Virus record (IMG/VR): IMGVR_UViG_3300026488_000018
Coordinates: 1 to 64,000 of that record
Source of the DNA: a virus
Strand: one strand, 5' to 3'
Length of the DNA stretch: 64,000 nt
Shown: positions 16,841 through 25,097 of the stretch, piece after piece
Layout of the letters: each line of letters begins with the position of its first letter
Numbering within the stretch: the stretch's first letter is position 1
Position numbers and translations under genes: made by a program
Notes under the pieces: generated by a model
Seen by the model: the letters and a program-made list of their open reading frames with translations, nothing else
Told to the model about the DNA's origin: nothing
The model's database searches: none

Positions 16841-17250
16841 TGATTGATATTATTGTAAAAGATGAGCAAATAAAGGGACTGGTTGAATACACGTTGAACC
16901 GTTTAAGTGAGAGGTTTAAGGTTATATTGGAGAATAATATGGAGTCTATTGGTGGGTTTGAACATGTTAGAGAAAGGAATTTAGTTGTTATTGATAAACC
17001 AGCGTTTAGTGTTCGTATCGTAGGTGTTGATGTCCCTTATGCAAGGTACGTTGAGTTTGGAACAAGACCTCATATGCCCCCGGTTGAGCCGTTGATTAGG
17101 TGGGCGAAGAGGAAATTTAAGGTTGATGATGAAGAGGCGAAGAAAATTGGATGGTCTGTTGCAATGACTATTAAAAAGAAAGGAACTAAACCGCACCCGT
17201 TTTTTAGAAAGAGTATTGCTGAATTTATTGATGGAGGTGGTAAGTTATGA
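16837..17250 (+). CDS. HK97 gp10-like head-tail/tail completion protein
   Basis: 137 residues. The conserved core VPYARYVEFGTRPHMPPVEP and the closing KKKGTKPHPFFRKSIAEFI are the typical signature of HK97-gp10-like proteins (Y-A-x-Y-V-E-x-GT ... H-PFF-x-x-AI). These proteins help join head and tail or complete the tail. Start and end overlap the neighbouring genes by four bases, as in a tightly coupled morphogenesis operon. Confidence 0.85.
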   Translation: MMIDIIVKDEQIKGLVEYTLNRLSERFKVILENNMESIGGFEHVRERNLVVIDKPAFSVRIVGVDVPYARYVEFGTRPHMPPVEPLIRWAKRKFKVDDEEAKKIGWSVAMTIKKKGTKPHPFFRKSIAEFIDGGGKL

Positions 17251-17558
17251 TGGAAGTTGTTGAGATTGAAAAGGATGGTAAGATGTTTAAGTTTTATGTG
17301 GGGGAGCTTACTTGGGGAGATATTCAGGATATAAAGGATGAATGTTTTATTGTTAAGGGCCCGAATGATATTGAAGTTAAGACCGGTAAATTACAGCTGA
17401 TGCTCCTACATAAGAGTATTAGGAAGGTTGAAAATGAGAATGGTAGAACTGTGAAGTGGACTATTAATGATACTCGTAATCTTTCACCTAAGGATGCGGC
17501 GAAGATATTCGAGGTTGCGGATAAAATAAACAATTTCGAGGACTTGTTTCGGTATTGA
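17247..17558 (+). CDS. Tail assembly chaperone, upstream frame (gpG-like)
   Basis: 103 residues. Position between gp10-like protein and tape measure identifies it as a tail assembly chaperone. It contains GELTWGDIQDIKDEC and DTRNLSPKDAAKIFEVADKI, typical of these small helical proteins. The frame ends FEDLFRY-stop at 17556. A second coding frame continues without a clear independent start, so a longer fusion product is likely. Confidence 0.65.
   Translation: MMEVVEIEKDGKMFKFYVGELTWGDIQDIKDECFIVKGPNDIEVKTGKLQLMLLHKSIRKVENENGRTVKWTINDTRNLSPKDAAKIFEVADKINNFEDLFRY
17530..17558 (+). other. Candidate programmed frameshift window (G/GT type)
   Basis: The downstream frame is closed by TAA at 17527-17529 and the upstream frame ends at TGA 17556-17558. 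Any shift must therefore occur in this 29-base overlap. The required change is +1 (or -2). The window includes TTT CGG TAT TGA. Confidence 0.5.
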
Positions 17559-17589
17559 TAAGAAGTTAGAGCAGGATATTGAGGATTGG

Positions 17590-17808
17590 ATGTTATTTGA
17601 TGCGAATCCAACTGATGAGGTGATGAGGTTATATGTTTATTACATTTTTGCACGGAAATTTGGCTGGACGCCAAACGAAGTTGACCAACTCCCTCACCGT
17701 ATTGTCAAAGGGTTGATTGTTATGCTTAGAGCAGATGCGAAGAGGAAGGAGTTGGAGATGAGTGAGAGGGAACTTATGAGTTCGTTGGGTGAGTTGTATG
17801 GCATATGA
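17590..17808 (+). CDS. Tail assembly chaperone, downstream frame (GT-like extension)
   Basis: From ATG 17590 it encodes 72 residues (begins MLFDANPTDEVMRLYVYYIF); the open frame extends upstream to 17530. It is a helical protein with KFGWTPNEVDQLPHRIVKGL, like the second part of tail chaperones. It could start at ATG 17590 (GAGGA upstream) or be made by +1/-2 frameshifting from 17247. It overlaps the tape measure start. Confidence 0.6.
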   Translation: MLFDANPTDEVMRLYVYYIFARKFGWTPNEVDQLPHRIVKGLIVMLRADAKRKELEMSERELMSSLGELYGI

Positions 17809-18781
17809 GTTGGAAGTTGAATTGAAGATTGATGTTGAGAAAGTCAGACAGAATATTAGTGAGGCGGTGAAGCCAATTTATGATGCGATGGGAAAGAAAA
17901 CTGAAACAAAGAAATCTGGTGGTGAGTCGGGTGATAATATATTGAGAGCGATTCGGAAGTTTTTTGAGAGTGGCCCCGGTGGAATGATTACGTCTATTGC
18001 GAAGTTGATAGGGTTGGGCGGTATTGCCGGTTTGGCTGTTAAATTTAGTGAGTTTTCGGGTTATATGCAGGCAACGTTACGGTTGTTGGATACGTTTGTG
18101 AATTTGTTATTTAAGCCGATAGCCGATTTATTTGGTGCAGTATTAATGCCAATGTTGATACCCGTTATAAAGTTGTTAGCGAAATTTTTGCCAATATGGA
18201 ATGATGTTATGAGGAAATGGATGCAGGGTATTGGAAAAACTGGCTGGGGCGGTGCTATTGAGTTAGCGTCAATTGGTGCTGGGTTTATGTTAGGCGGTCC
18301 AGTTGGTGCATTAGTTGGTGCATTTTTACCAATGCTAATAAATTGGATTATTAAGTCTGTTGATTGGAGTAGGTTTTGGCAAATTATGATTGACCAGATT
18401 CAACCACTCATTGACGAATTTAAGATGTTGAAGATTGTTATAGGTGATTTTATAGATTGGCTGAAGGGGCTAATACCGGATTCGGTTAAGGATTCAGTTA
18501 AGAAGGCGTGGGATGCTGCTTTTAACGCAGTTAAAGATGTGGCAGAGGGCGCAAAAAGAGCGGGTGGGTATTTACTTAGTGCAGCTGATAGAGAGATTTT
18601 TGCTGAGCTTAGGGGTGAGAGGTTTGTACCCCACAGTACTTGCCCGGTTCCTGGTATTAGTGTTGAGAATACGCCCAGTTATTTGACACGGTATGAGATA
18701 AATATTAATGTTGATAGTGTCGACATGGAAAGGTTGGCGGAAGTTGTTAGGAATGAAATTACAGCGATGGGTGATAGGTAA
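17798..18781 (+). CDS. Short tape measure protein
   Basis: 327 residues, placed after the chaperones and before the hub. It has an N-terminal amphipathic helical region, then long hydrophobic segments (about residues 65-130 and 150-185: LIGLGGIAGLAVKF, LFGAVLMPMLIPVIKLLAKF, GAGFMLGGPVGALVGAFLPM), as usual in tape measures. It ends in a small domain. By the general rule of about 0.15 nm per residue the tail would be near 50 nm. ATG 17798 is used; it overlaps the chaperone stop. Confidence 0.7.
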   Translation: MAYELEVELKIDVEKVRQNISEAVKPIYDAMGKKTETKKSGGESGDNILRAIRKFFESGPGGMITSIAKLIGLGGIAGLAVKFSEFSGYMQATLRLLDTFVNLLFKPIADLFGAVLMPMLIPVIKLLAKFLPIWNDVMRKWMQGIGKTGWGGAIELASIGAGFMLGGPVGALVGAFLPMLINWIIKSVDWSRFWQIMIDQIQPLIDEFKMLKIVIGDFIDWLKGLIPDSVKDSVKKAWDAAFNAVKDVAEGAKRAGGYLLSAADREIFAELRGERFVPHSTCPVPGISVENTPSYLTRYEININVDSVDMERLAEVVRNEITAMGDR

Positions 18782-20961
18782 TGGCTAATGTTGTATTGAA
18801 TTTTAAAGATGTTTTTGATTATAAGTATAGCGCGAAGATTGGAGGTATTGAACAAGCAAGTTTTGGAACCAGGACAGCTATTAATGTGGGTGATATAGTA
18901 TCCATAATATATGACGGAGCGGACGTTCGGTATTATAACGGCACAGATTGGGTATCAACAAACAGAATTTTTTATGGTATTGTCAGAAAAGTTAAAAGAG
19001 TTAGGTATGTTTATTATGTTGAAGCACAGGGTTTTTACGGGTATTTAAATGATAGGCATATAAAAACTGTTTACACATTGGGGAGTAGTGTAACGGCCGG
19101 TACGGTAATAAAAAAAGTGTTGGATTATGTGTATGGTGGTGGATGGGGTGATAGTCATCTCATAATTATTGGGAATGATTTGGCTATAACGAGTAGTGTT
19201 GTTGATATGAGTTTGGATGATACAGTATTGAATGTTATAAAAAATATTGCGTATTATGTCGGAGCAAGGGTTATATTTTGGCAAGATTTGATTTACTTGG
19301 TGTATCCCGATGGCGAGAATTCATTTGTGAATAGTGATTTTGTTGCTGGTTATGATAATACATCAAATTTTGTATTGAATATTGACGAATACAATGTTGT
19401 TAATGAAGTGATTGTTGAGGGAGCAAGGGGAGCATTTCAACACATGATTGAATATGATATTGATTTAAGTACGACCGATGAGGTAGAAGTTTATTTTTTC
19501 AGACCAGACCCGGCACCAGATAATATTTTGAGGGTAACGCTAAATGGTAGAGATATACCCCTTGACAGGGTATCGAAAGTGAATGACAGGAAGTATATTG
19601 TGAATATTGTTGGTTATAAGGATTTAACTTATTCGAAGTGGCGATATTATAATGATATAGAGATAAGGAATAAAACTGGTATAACAGGAGATGGAGTTGT
19701 TGTTAGGTTGGATTTAATTAATTTGAATGAAATAGATTATAGTGCAATGAACACAGTGTCAGGTATGCCAACTGATTTGAGATTTACACAACTTACATCG
19801 AACGGGGAGATTGAGTTGCCATATTATGTTGACGATAATTTAACTGATATGTCTAATAATAAGTTGGTTGTTTGGGTAAGATTGCATTATTTATCTGATT
19901 CTGCGGTTGTAAGGATGTATTATGGGAATAGTGATGCTTTGAGTTTGAGTAATTTGGATGCAGTTATGCCGAGGATATTTGATTATCAATTTAATATTGG
20001 CTATGGAAATGTGAGTGAATACATTGCGGGGGAACAGGGTCAATATAATGTCAATATATCTGAGGGTGACCCCATAGAGATGTATGTTAAAGTTGATTGT
20101 ACGTCGGATTCGGGCGTTTCTAAGGCAGCGGTTGAGTTTTATGGTAATTACAATTATTATGTTGTTTCGGGTGAGCTGGAGAATGGTAGTTTCGGTGGTA
20201 ATTTGTCTACACAGAACAGCGAAGTAGAGGTTTATTATGTGGGAGACAATTCATGGAGTACGATAAGCAGTAATGATACGGCTAACTCGAGTGTTAGTAT
20301 TCTAAAAGATATTATTTTCGGAGACTATACAGGTAGTTTGATTGTGCGTACTGCATTTTATGGTTTTTGTGGTTCTACGTATGTCGCAACTGGTGAGGCA
20401 ACTGGTAGGATTTTTTATGTTAGAGCTGCGCGGTATGCATACGATATTGATATTAATGTTTCACAAAAAATGAATACGAATTACGGGGTATTGAAGATTT
20501 ATTATACATATAGTAGGCCTTATATAGGTGTAGCGTGGGATTTTAGTAATGTTAGTTCACCGAAAGATGTTAGATCAATTAAGATTCGGATAGGTTGGAT
20601 TAATTCTGACGAAGTGGCGACTGATATTGCTAATAAGATTTTGCAAAAGTTTAAGATGAATAATGTGAGCGCATCATTTGAGACATTGTTAGGTAAATGG
20701 GTTAGGGACATGCACGGATGGAATATTGGATTTAATGTTGCTATTAATACGGGTAGTGTGGTTTATGCGACCAGTGTATTGAGCATCGACGTTGAAAATG
20801 GTATTGTTAAGATTAACGCGGGGAGAAGGTTTAGGTCGTTATCACAGTATATTTCGTATTTGAATAGTAAGATTAAAATGGTATCAGCGTTCGACGCGAA
20901 GAATTTCCCGTATGTTGTTGAGGATATTGCGAATAATAATGTTGAGATTAGATGGTGGTGA
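18781..20961 (+). CDS. Tail hub/tip protein with embedded DUF2341-like domain
   Basis: 726 residues. Residues 1-210 resemble tail-hub proteins of long-tailed phages (FGTRTAINVGDIVSIIYDGA, IFYGIVRKVKRV, AGTVIKKVLDYV). Residues about 285-400 match the DUF2341 pattern: SKWRYYNDIEIRN, MPTDLRFTQLTSNGEIELPY, VWVRLHYLSDSAVVRMYYGN. This domain is usually found in archaeal and bacterial surface proteins. Residues about 400-570 are further beta domains, and the C-terminal 170 residues return to hub-like sequence. The insert may bind the cell surface. Confidence 0.7.
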   Translation: MANVVLNFKDVFDYKYSAKIGGIEQASFGTRTAINVGDIVSIIYDGADVRYYNGTDWVSTNRIFYGIVRKVKRVRYVYYVEAQGFYGYLNDRHIKTVYTLGSSVTAGTVIKKVLDYVYGGGWGDSHLIIIGNDLAITSSVVDMSLDDTVLNVIKNIAYYVGARVIFWQDLIYLVYPDGENSFVNSDFVAGYDNTSNFVLNIDEYNVVNEVIVEGARGAFQHMIEYDIDLSTTDEVEVYFFRPDPAPDNILRVTLNGRDIPLDRVSKVNDRKYIVNIVGYKDLTYSKWRYYNDIEIRNKTGITGDGVVVRLDLINLNEIDYSAMNTVSGMPTDLRFTQLTSNGEIELPYYVDDNLTDMSNNKLVVWVRLHYLSDSAVVRMYYGNSDALSLSNLDAVMPRIFDYQFNIGYGNVSEYIAGEQGQYNVNISEGDPIEMYVKVDCTSDSGVSKAAVEFYGNYNYYVVSGELENGSFGGNLSTQNSEVEVYYVGDNSWSTISSNDTANSSVSILKDIIFGDYTGSLIVRTAFYGFCGSTYVATGEATGRIFYVRAARYAYDIDINVSQKMNTNYGVLKIYYTYSRPYIGVAWDFSNVSSPKDVRSIKIRIGWINSDEVATDIANKILQKFKMNNVSASFETLLGKWVRDMHGWNIGFNVAINTGSVVYATSVLSIDVENGIVKINAGRRFRSLSQYISYLNSKIKMVSAFDAKNFPYVVEDIANNNVEIRWW

Positions 20962-20966
20962 TGAAC

Positions 20967-21419
20967 ATGGCATGGGTGTGGATTCATAGAGAGTCTGAGA
21001 ATGACCCGAGTACACAGGGTATTTATTTCATTTTAACGGGTGAAACGTTTAACATAACAAAAAATGTTTTTCAGGTTGCAATACCGGATGAAGATGCGTC
21101 GAATGCGACTGATTTAGGGCAGGGCTCGTATGTGATGAGTTTGGGTGGGAGTAGGAAGAGTTTGAGGATATCTGGTAGGTATAAGGGTAGCGATTTTATG
21201 GATGCTGTTAATTTTTATAACAAGGCAAAAGGGTATATTAATTCAATAGGCATAGAAGAGAAGGTTATTGTTGATGTTTTTAGTGTTGAGCCGACAGCAA
21301 CTAATGTACCACTGTATTCATATGACGGGGTGATATCTTCTAGTGTGCTTAGTTTATTACAAGGTGCACCAGCGATAGTGTCAATAGATTTGACTATATA
21401 TGTGGGACAGGTGTTGTGA
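20967..21419 (+). CDS. Tail tip protein
   Basis: 150 residues from ATG 20967 (GGTGGTG six bases upstream). It is beta-rich, beginning MAWVWIHRESENDPSTQGIY. It ends SIDLTIYVGQVL. It follows the hub gene directly, so a small tail-tip component is likely. No family recognised. Confidence 0.55.
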   Translation: MAWVWIHRESENDPSTQGIYFILTGETFNITKNVFQVAIPDEDASNATDLGQGSYVMSLGGSRKSLRISGRYKGSDFMDAVNFYNKAKGYINSIGIEEKVIVDVFSVEPTATNVPLYSYDGVISSSVLSLLQGAPAIVSIDLTIYVGQVL

Positions 21420-21462
21420 TATTTTTATTTTTTGGTGTTGTATTATTATTGGTGATACGTAA

Positions 21463-21873
21463 GTGACGAACAATGATGCAGATATATTGGAAATTAGATA
21501 TAAGATGCAGTTGCTCGAAAAACGTGTAGATAATTTAGAAGAGCGTATTTGGGATAAAATGGATGGTGTGGAGAAAGGTATAAATGAGTTGAAAAGTGAA
21601 GTGCGCGAGATGATGGATAAATTTGTTTCTATAGAAAAGGAACTTGTGGAAAAAACTGTGAAGTATAACGGGTATGAAAACATGTTTGCGACGAAGAGTG
21701 AATTAAATGCACTGGAAGATAGGATAGACAAGCTGGAGGTAAAGGTAGAGAGTTATATCGCTTCAACAAAGAGTTTTGAAGAGGGGAAAAACTTTATTGT
21801 TGAACATTGGAGCGAGATTTTAGGTTTGATATTAGCATTGCTAATATTAATTGACAAGATAAGGGGCGGATAA
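21463..21873 (+). CDS. Coiled-coil protein with C-terminal membrane anchor
   Basis: 136 residues from GTG 21463. Residues 8-105 show heptad repeats (ILEIRYKMQLLEKRVDNLEE, ELNALEDRIDKLEVKVESYI). The C-terminus is one membrane helix, ILGLILALLILI. This layout is like the XhlA-type proteins located after tail genes and linked to lysis. That function is inferred from layout and position only. Confidence 0.6.
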   Translation: MTNNDADILEIRYKMQLLEKRVDNLEERIWDKMDGVEKGINELKSEVREMMDKFVSIEKELVEKTVKYNGYENMFATKSELNALEDRIDKLEVKVESYIASTKSFEEGKNFIVEHWSEILGLILALLILIDKIRGG

Positions 21874-21876
21874 TGT

Positions 21877-22170
21877 ATGTATGTGTATTGCTACGCCTGC
21901 GTTGAGCGGTGGTGTCCGAGGAAGACGATTGTTTATATCCCAGATGATTTTGATTTTAATGACGAACGATTTAAATATGCAGGAAACAATAGTTATGTGT
22001 GGAGGATAGATAATAGGCGAAGCATCACAGTGTACTTTATGAAGTATAATAGGTATCCCAGTGTAAGCGGCACCGGTATTGATTTTTTGGAGAGGTGGAT
22101 AGATGATACTGCACGTTGGTTAATGGGTGTTGGTGATAATTTATATCCGAGTTCATGGAAGTGGGAATGA
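21877..22170 (+). CDS. Hypothetical protein (97 aa)
   Basis: ATG 21877 follows GGGGCGG. It begins MYVYCYACVERWCPRKTIVY, with three cysteines in the first 13 residues (CYACVERWC), which could ligate a metal. The rest is alpha/beta with many aromatics. It overlaps the next gene. Not recognised. Confidence 0.5.
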   Translation: MYVYCYACVERWCPRKTIVYIPDDFDFNDERFKYAGNNSYVWRIDNRRSITVYFMKYNRYPSVSGTGIDFLERWIDDTARWLMGVGDNLYPSSWKWE

Positions 22171-22460
22171 TGTTTATATTATTCAGAGTTTTTCACAGGT
22201 CGATGTTAAATCAGATGAATAATTTCCATGTTGATGATTTGAATAGTGTAATAGCTGAGTTGGAGGAATTGGGTTTTAAACGTTTAAGTAACAGGACGTG
22301 GGGTTTGAGCTTACCATGTGATACATATATTTATGCAATGGTGTGGCCAGAAGTTGTTTTCGTTTCAGGGGAGGAGAAGGATATTTGGAAGTTTTTATAC
22401 AATATATGCACGCAGTATTGTTCGAATAAGTATGATTGTTCTAAGTTTAAGGACGAATAA
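22170..22460 (+). CDS. Hypothetical protein (96 aa)
   Basis: ATG 22170 (or 22167) overlaps the preceding stop; GGAAGTGGGA lies upstream. The product is alpha/beta (MFILFRVFHRSMLNQMNNFH) with a cysteine-rich end (YNICTQYCSNKYDCSKF). It is followed by a promoter. No family recognised. Confidence 0.5.
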   Translation: MFILFRVFHRSMLNQMNNFHVDDLNSVIAELEELGFKRLSNRTWGLSLPCDTYIYAMVWPEVVFVSGEEKDIWKFLYNICTQYCSNKYDCSKFKDE

Positions 22461-22490
22461 TTTTTAAAGTTATTTGTTGTAGTATTAGCG
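22461..22490 (+). promoter_or_regulatory. Archaeal promoter
   Basis: TTTAAA at 22463-22468, then 13 bases and GTATTAGCG. GGAGGTGA at 22493-22500 precedes ATG 22505. Confidence 0.6.
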
Positions 22491-22504
22491 TGGGAGGTGA
22501 TATT

Positions 22505-22744
22505 ATGAAGGCGATATTCGTTGGAAGCAACGGTATGTTTGGTATTGAGCTTTTTAGGGAGGATTTCCCAAAGAAAAGTGAAATTGTGAAGGTTTATAAT
22601 ACCATACATGGAACAAATTATAAGGCGAAAGATTTTAAAAGAATGAAAAAGAGGGAAATAAGGAAATATGTGAATTATGAGAAAGGTCAAAAGGTTATCG
22701 GGTATTCGACGGAGGATGGGCGTATTATAGTCCTCCTCCAGTGA
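22505..22744 (+). CDS. Small basic hypothetical protein (79 aa)
   Basis: GGAGGTGATATT precedes the ATG. It begins MKAIFVGSNGMFGIELFRED and has a strongly basic centre (KAKDFKRMKKREIRKYVNYE), ending in beta strands (IGYSTEDGRIIVLLQ). A nucleic-acid contact is possible. Not recognised. Confidence 0.55.
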   Translation: MKAIFVGSNGMFGIELFREDFPKKSEIVKVYNTIHGTNYKAKDFKRMKKREIRKYVNYEKGQKVIGYSTEDGRIIVLLQ

Positions 22745-22770
22745 TTTTTATTTTTTGGAGGTGGTGTTGT

Positions 22771-23136
22771 ATGGTTGAGTGGGTTAATCTTACAGGGCAT
22801 ATAGTTAGAGTTTATGATGAGAGTGGTAAAAAACTTTTGATGGAGTTGTACCCCGCCGGAAAAACTGTTAGAGTGGTTTCAAAGATAATAGGTCGAAAAA
22901 CTGTGGGCGGTATTCCAGTAGTGAAGGATGTTTATACTGAAGTGATAAATCTTCCGGCGCCGAAGCCGGGTGTTATGTATATTGTGTCAACGCCAGTCCT
23001 CGAGTATTTGAAGGAGATGGGAATTTATCGCCCCGATGTTGTTGCACCAGACACAGGACAAGACAGCGTCGTGTATCGCAAGGTTAAAGGAGGGTATAAG
23101 AAGATTGGCGTTAGACGTTTTAGGGGGTGGTGGTAA
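22771..23136 (+). CDS. NLTPH-type phage protein of unknown function
   Basis: 121 residues from ATG 22771 (GGAGGTGG upstream). It opens MVEWVNLTGHIVRVYDESGK ... YPAGKTVRV, resembling a common plasmid/phage family whose members start with N-L-T-P/G-H-x-V-x-V-Y. Its centre carries LPAPKPGVMYIVSTPVLEYL, also typical. The C-terminal tail is basic (YKKIGVRRFRGWW). The function of the family is not known to me. Confidence 0.6.
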   Translation: MVEWVNLTGHIVRVYDESGKKLLMELYPAGKTVRVVSKIIGRKTVGGIPVVKDVYTEVINLPAPKPGVMYIVSTPVLEYLKEMGIYRPDVVAPDTGQDSVVYRKVKGGYKKIGVRRFRGWW

Positions 23137-23351
23137 TGAAGTTTTGGGTTAAGTTTGGTGTTGATGATAGTGATGTTATTATTCTGGAGATAGATGTTCC
23201 AGTGGAGGGTGATGAGTTTAGGTTTGACAAAGTAAATGTGATGAACGTTGCAGTGGCGAAGGATTTAGACCCCGATGTTGTCAGGTTTGTATTCGATGTT
23301 GGTAAAACGCTGGTTGAGGAGGTGAATATGGATGAGTTGGCTTCCGAATAG
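23136..23351 (+). CDS. Small hypothetical protein (71 aa)
   Basis: ATG 23136 overlaps the preceding TAA, with GGGGGTGGTGG upstream. It is an acidic beta-alpha protein (MKFWVKFGVDDSDVIILEID) ending in a helix (VGKTLVEEVNMDELASE). It overlaps the next gene. No family recognised. Confidence 0.5.
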   Translation: MKFWVKFGVDDSDVIILEIDVPVEGDEFRFDKVNVMNVAVAKDLDPDVVRFVFDVGKTLVEEVNMDELASE

Positions 23352-23616
23352 TGATTATGGTGTTCAATTGATGGTCGGTAGGTGGATTGACGCAATGAAT
23401 AGATTTGGTGCAGTTAATATTTGTTTTTATCCAGAGAAGAAGAAGGTAACTGTAATGATAAGACAAGATAAGGTTGAAGATTTTGAAAAATGGAACGGGT
23501 TTATAAAAACAGCTGTTACAAAGAAGACGGTTGGCAGGAATAATAGGATTGTGTGGTATACATTTTACTTGCCACGACTGTTATCTGAATTACAGCAGAG
23601 GGGGTTCAAGGGGTGA
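23332..23616 (+). CDS. Hypothetical protein, paralogue of 52745-52978
   Basis: 94 residues. The segment GRWIDAMNRFGAVNICFYPE then KKKVTVMIR corresponds to EMIDCMVENGAVNFILVPKK in the gene at 52745, so the two are diverged copies. The pattern is helix, strand, turn, strand. GAGGAGGTGAAT precedes the ATG. Function unknown. Confidence 0.5.
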   Translation: MSWLPNSDYGVQLMVGRWIDAMNRFGAVNICFYPEKKKVTVMIRQDKVEDFEKWNGFIKTAVTKKTVGRNNRIVWYTFYLPRLLSELQQRGFKG

Positions 23617-24143
23617 TATTTGCTTTCATAGATGTTGAAACAACTGGATTGGATTGGAATAAACATTCTATTGTACAGTTAGGGTACGTTGTGAGTGATG
23701 AAAGGGGCAATATACTTGCGGACGGCGATTTTTTGGTTTATCCAGGAGATGAATTTATTGTATCAAAGGATGCATTAAGTGTTAATAATGTTAACGTCAG
23801 GGAGGCATTAGAGCAGGGTAAAAGCGCAAAGGAAGTGTACGAATTCTTTAAGCAATTCAAAGAAAGCCCCAACCACGGTATTGTTTTTTCAGGATGGAAT
23901 GTATGTTTTGATTGGTTGTTTGTTAAGACATGGTTTGAGCGGAATGGATTGGATTTTTTTGATGTATTTGCGAAATCAATGGTTGATGTAAAAAGTTTGT
24001 ACATTTCGAGGTATAAAAGGATTGATAATTTGAAGAATGCTGCACGGCGTTTGAATATAAACACGCCGATTAGCAATTGGCACGATGCTGGTTTCGACGC
24101 ATTTGTTACCTATCTTATATGGAAGAGGCTGGAGGGATTATGA
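23613..24143 (+). CDS. DEDDh-type 3'-5' exonuclease (DnaQ-like)
   Basis: 176 residues. The exonuclease motifs are in order: ExoI FIDVETTGLDW (D7, E9), ExoII FSGWNVCFDW with the conserved Asp, and ExoIII ISNWHDAGFDA giving His and Asp. Such proteins degrade DNA or RNA 3' to 5' and often proofread or process ends. It starts at GTG 23613, overlapping the previous gene. The polymerase at 47304 has its own exonuclease domain, so this is an additional activity. Confidence 0.85.
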   Translation: MIFAFIDVETTGLDWNKHSIVQLGYVVSDERGNILADGDFLVYPGDEFIVSKDALSVNNVNVREALEQGKSAKEVYEFFKQFKESPNHGIVFSGWNVCFDWLFVKTWFERNGLDFFDVFAKSMVDVKSLYISRYKRIDNLKNAARRLNINTPISNWHDAGFDAFVTYLIWKRLEGL

Positions 24144-24472
24144 TGAGGATTAGAGAGTTCCGGTATATAATAGGTCTGAAAAGGAAGAAGCAAGACCTTG
24201 TTATAGATGGAAGAGTGTCGTTTTTTGTTGATGAAAAAGATGAAGAATATACTGTTGTTAGTATGAGTCCACCGATGCTTAGATATAAGGTTAAGAGTGA
24301 AGGTGAAGTGGATAGGGTTATAGATTATTGGTGGAGCTTATTCCAGAATAGACTTAGGAAGTTTATGGGTTCGAAGACGGTTATAAGTTATGCTAATTTT
24401 ATGGAGGTGCCGAGGTTTGAAAATCATGAACAATCTCAAACTGGGGAAGGAACTTCTGGAGATACCGGATGA
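24140..24472 (+). CDS. Hypothetical protein (110 aa)
   Basis: ATG 24140 or 24143 follows GGAGGGATT. It is basic at the N-terminus (MMRIREFRYIIGLKRKKQDL), then alpha/beta. The last 19 residues (ENHEQSQTGEGTSGDTG) overlap the next gene and have poor composition, so the natural end may be earlier. Not recognised. Confidence 0.5.
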   Translation: MMRIREFRYIIGLKRKKQDLVIDGRVSFFVDEKDEEYTVVSMSPPMLRYKVKSEGEVDRVIDYWWSLFQNRLRKFMGSKTVISYANFMEVPRFENHEQSQTGEGTSGDTG

Positions 24473-24731
24473 TGTTGATGTGACTTATGATTATAGCAGA
24501 GGGGAGAAATTTCCCAATGGTACGTATTACCCAAATGCAAATAAGATTGTGGTATCAGGGACAGAGGTAAGTTTTGAACGCTGGGGAATTATCGAAATTT
24601 TGTTACACGAGAAAGTCCATTGGTATCGTTTCAAACGCGGGGATAAAGATTGGGATAAACATGATGGAGAGTTTTGGCTTCTTTACGGGAAGTTTTACGA
24701 AGATTTGATGCGAAAGATTTGTAAAGAGTGA
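24417..24731 (+). CDS. SprT-like metallopeptidase-type protein
   Basis: 104 residues from TTG 24417, which has GGAGGTGC at the proper distance (ATG 24426 is the alternative). ILLHEKVHWYRFKRG ... DWDKHDGEFW gives HExxH followed by a third histidine about 17 residues on, the arrangement of the SprT/Wss1-like zincin family. Such proteins can act in protein turnover or DNA-protein crosslink repair. It is shorter than cellular SprT. Confidence 0.65.
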   Translation: MKIMNNLKLGKELLEIPDDVDVTYDYSRGEKFPNGTYYPNANKIVVSGTEVSFERWGIIEILLHEKVHWYRFKRGDKDWDKHDGEFWLLYGKFYEDLMRKICKE

Positions 24732-24758
24732 TGTTGTAATATCGTTGGGGTGGTTACG

Positions 24759-25097
24759 ATGGAGGGGCGTATTAGTATTAAGGTTTATATGGATGGTTAT
24801 GACGATGGTATTACGAAAGGGGAGATTGTGGGGCATTATAATGCACTACTTGATAACATAGCAAACAGGTTGACAGAACACGGTATTATTATCGATAAGT
24901 CGAAAGCGAGCGCAGGAATAGATGGTGATAATGTTGTTTTTAAGCTGAGTTATAAGGCGGTTTTTCTGAGGAATTTTGATAGTAATGAACTTTTTAGAAT
25001 TGTTATGGATGAACTACGCGCTGCTGTTGATGAAGAAAATCTAAGTGATTATTATGTAGATGCTGATGTATCGATAACACTTAAGAGGGATGTTTGA
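24759..25097 (+). CDS. Hypothetical protein (112 aa)
   Basis: ATG 24759 follows TTGGGGTGG. It has an alpha/beta layout (MEGRISIKVYMDGYDDGITK, a long helix HYNALLDNIANRLTEHG, then strands and a helix). It ends DADVSITLKRDV. The stop overlaps the next ATG. No family recognised. Confidence 0.55.
   Translation: MEGRISIKVYMDGYDDGITKGEIVGHYNALLDNIANRLTEHGIIIDKSKASAGIDGDNVVFKLSYKAVFLRNFDSNELFRIVMDELRAAVDEENLSDYYVDADVSITLKRDV

Noticed and set aside
15420-21419. Contractile tail (sheath, baseplate wedge)
   Set aside because: Only a tube-type protein, gp10-like, chaperones, tape measure and hub are found; no sheath-sized gene lies before the tube.
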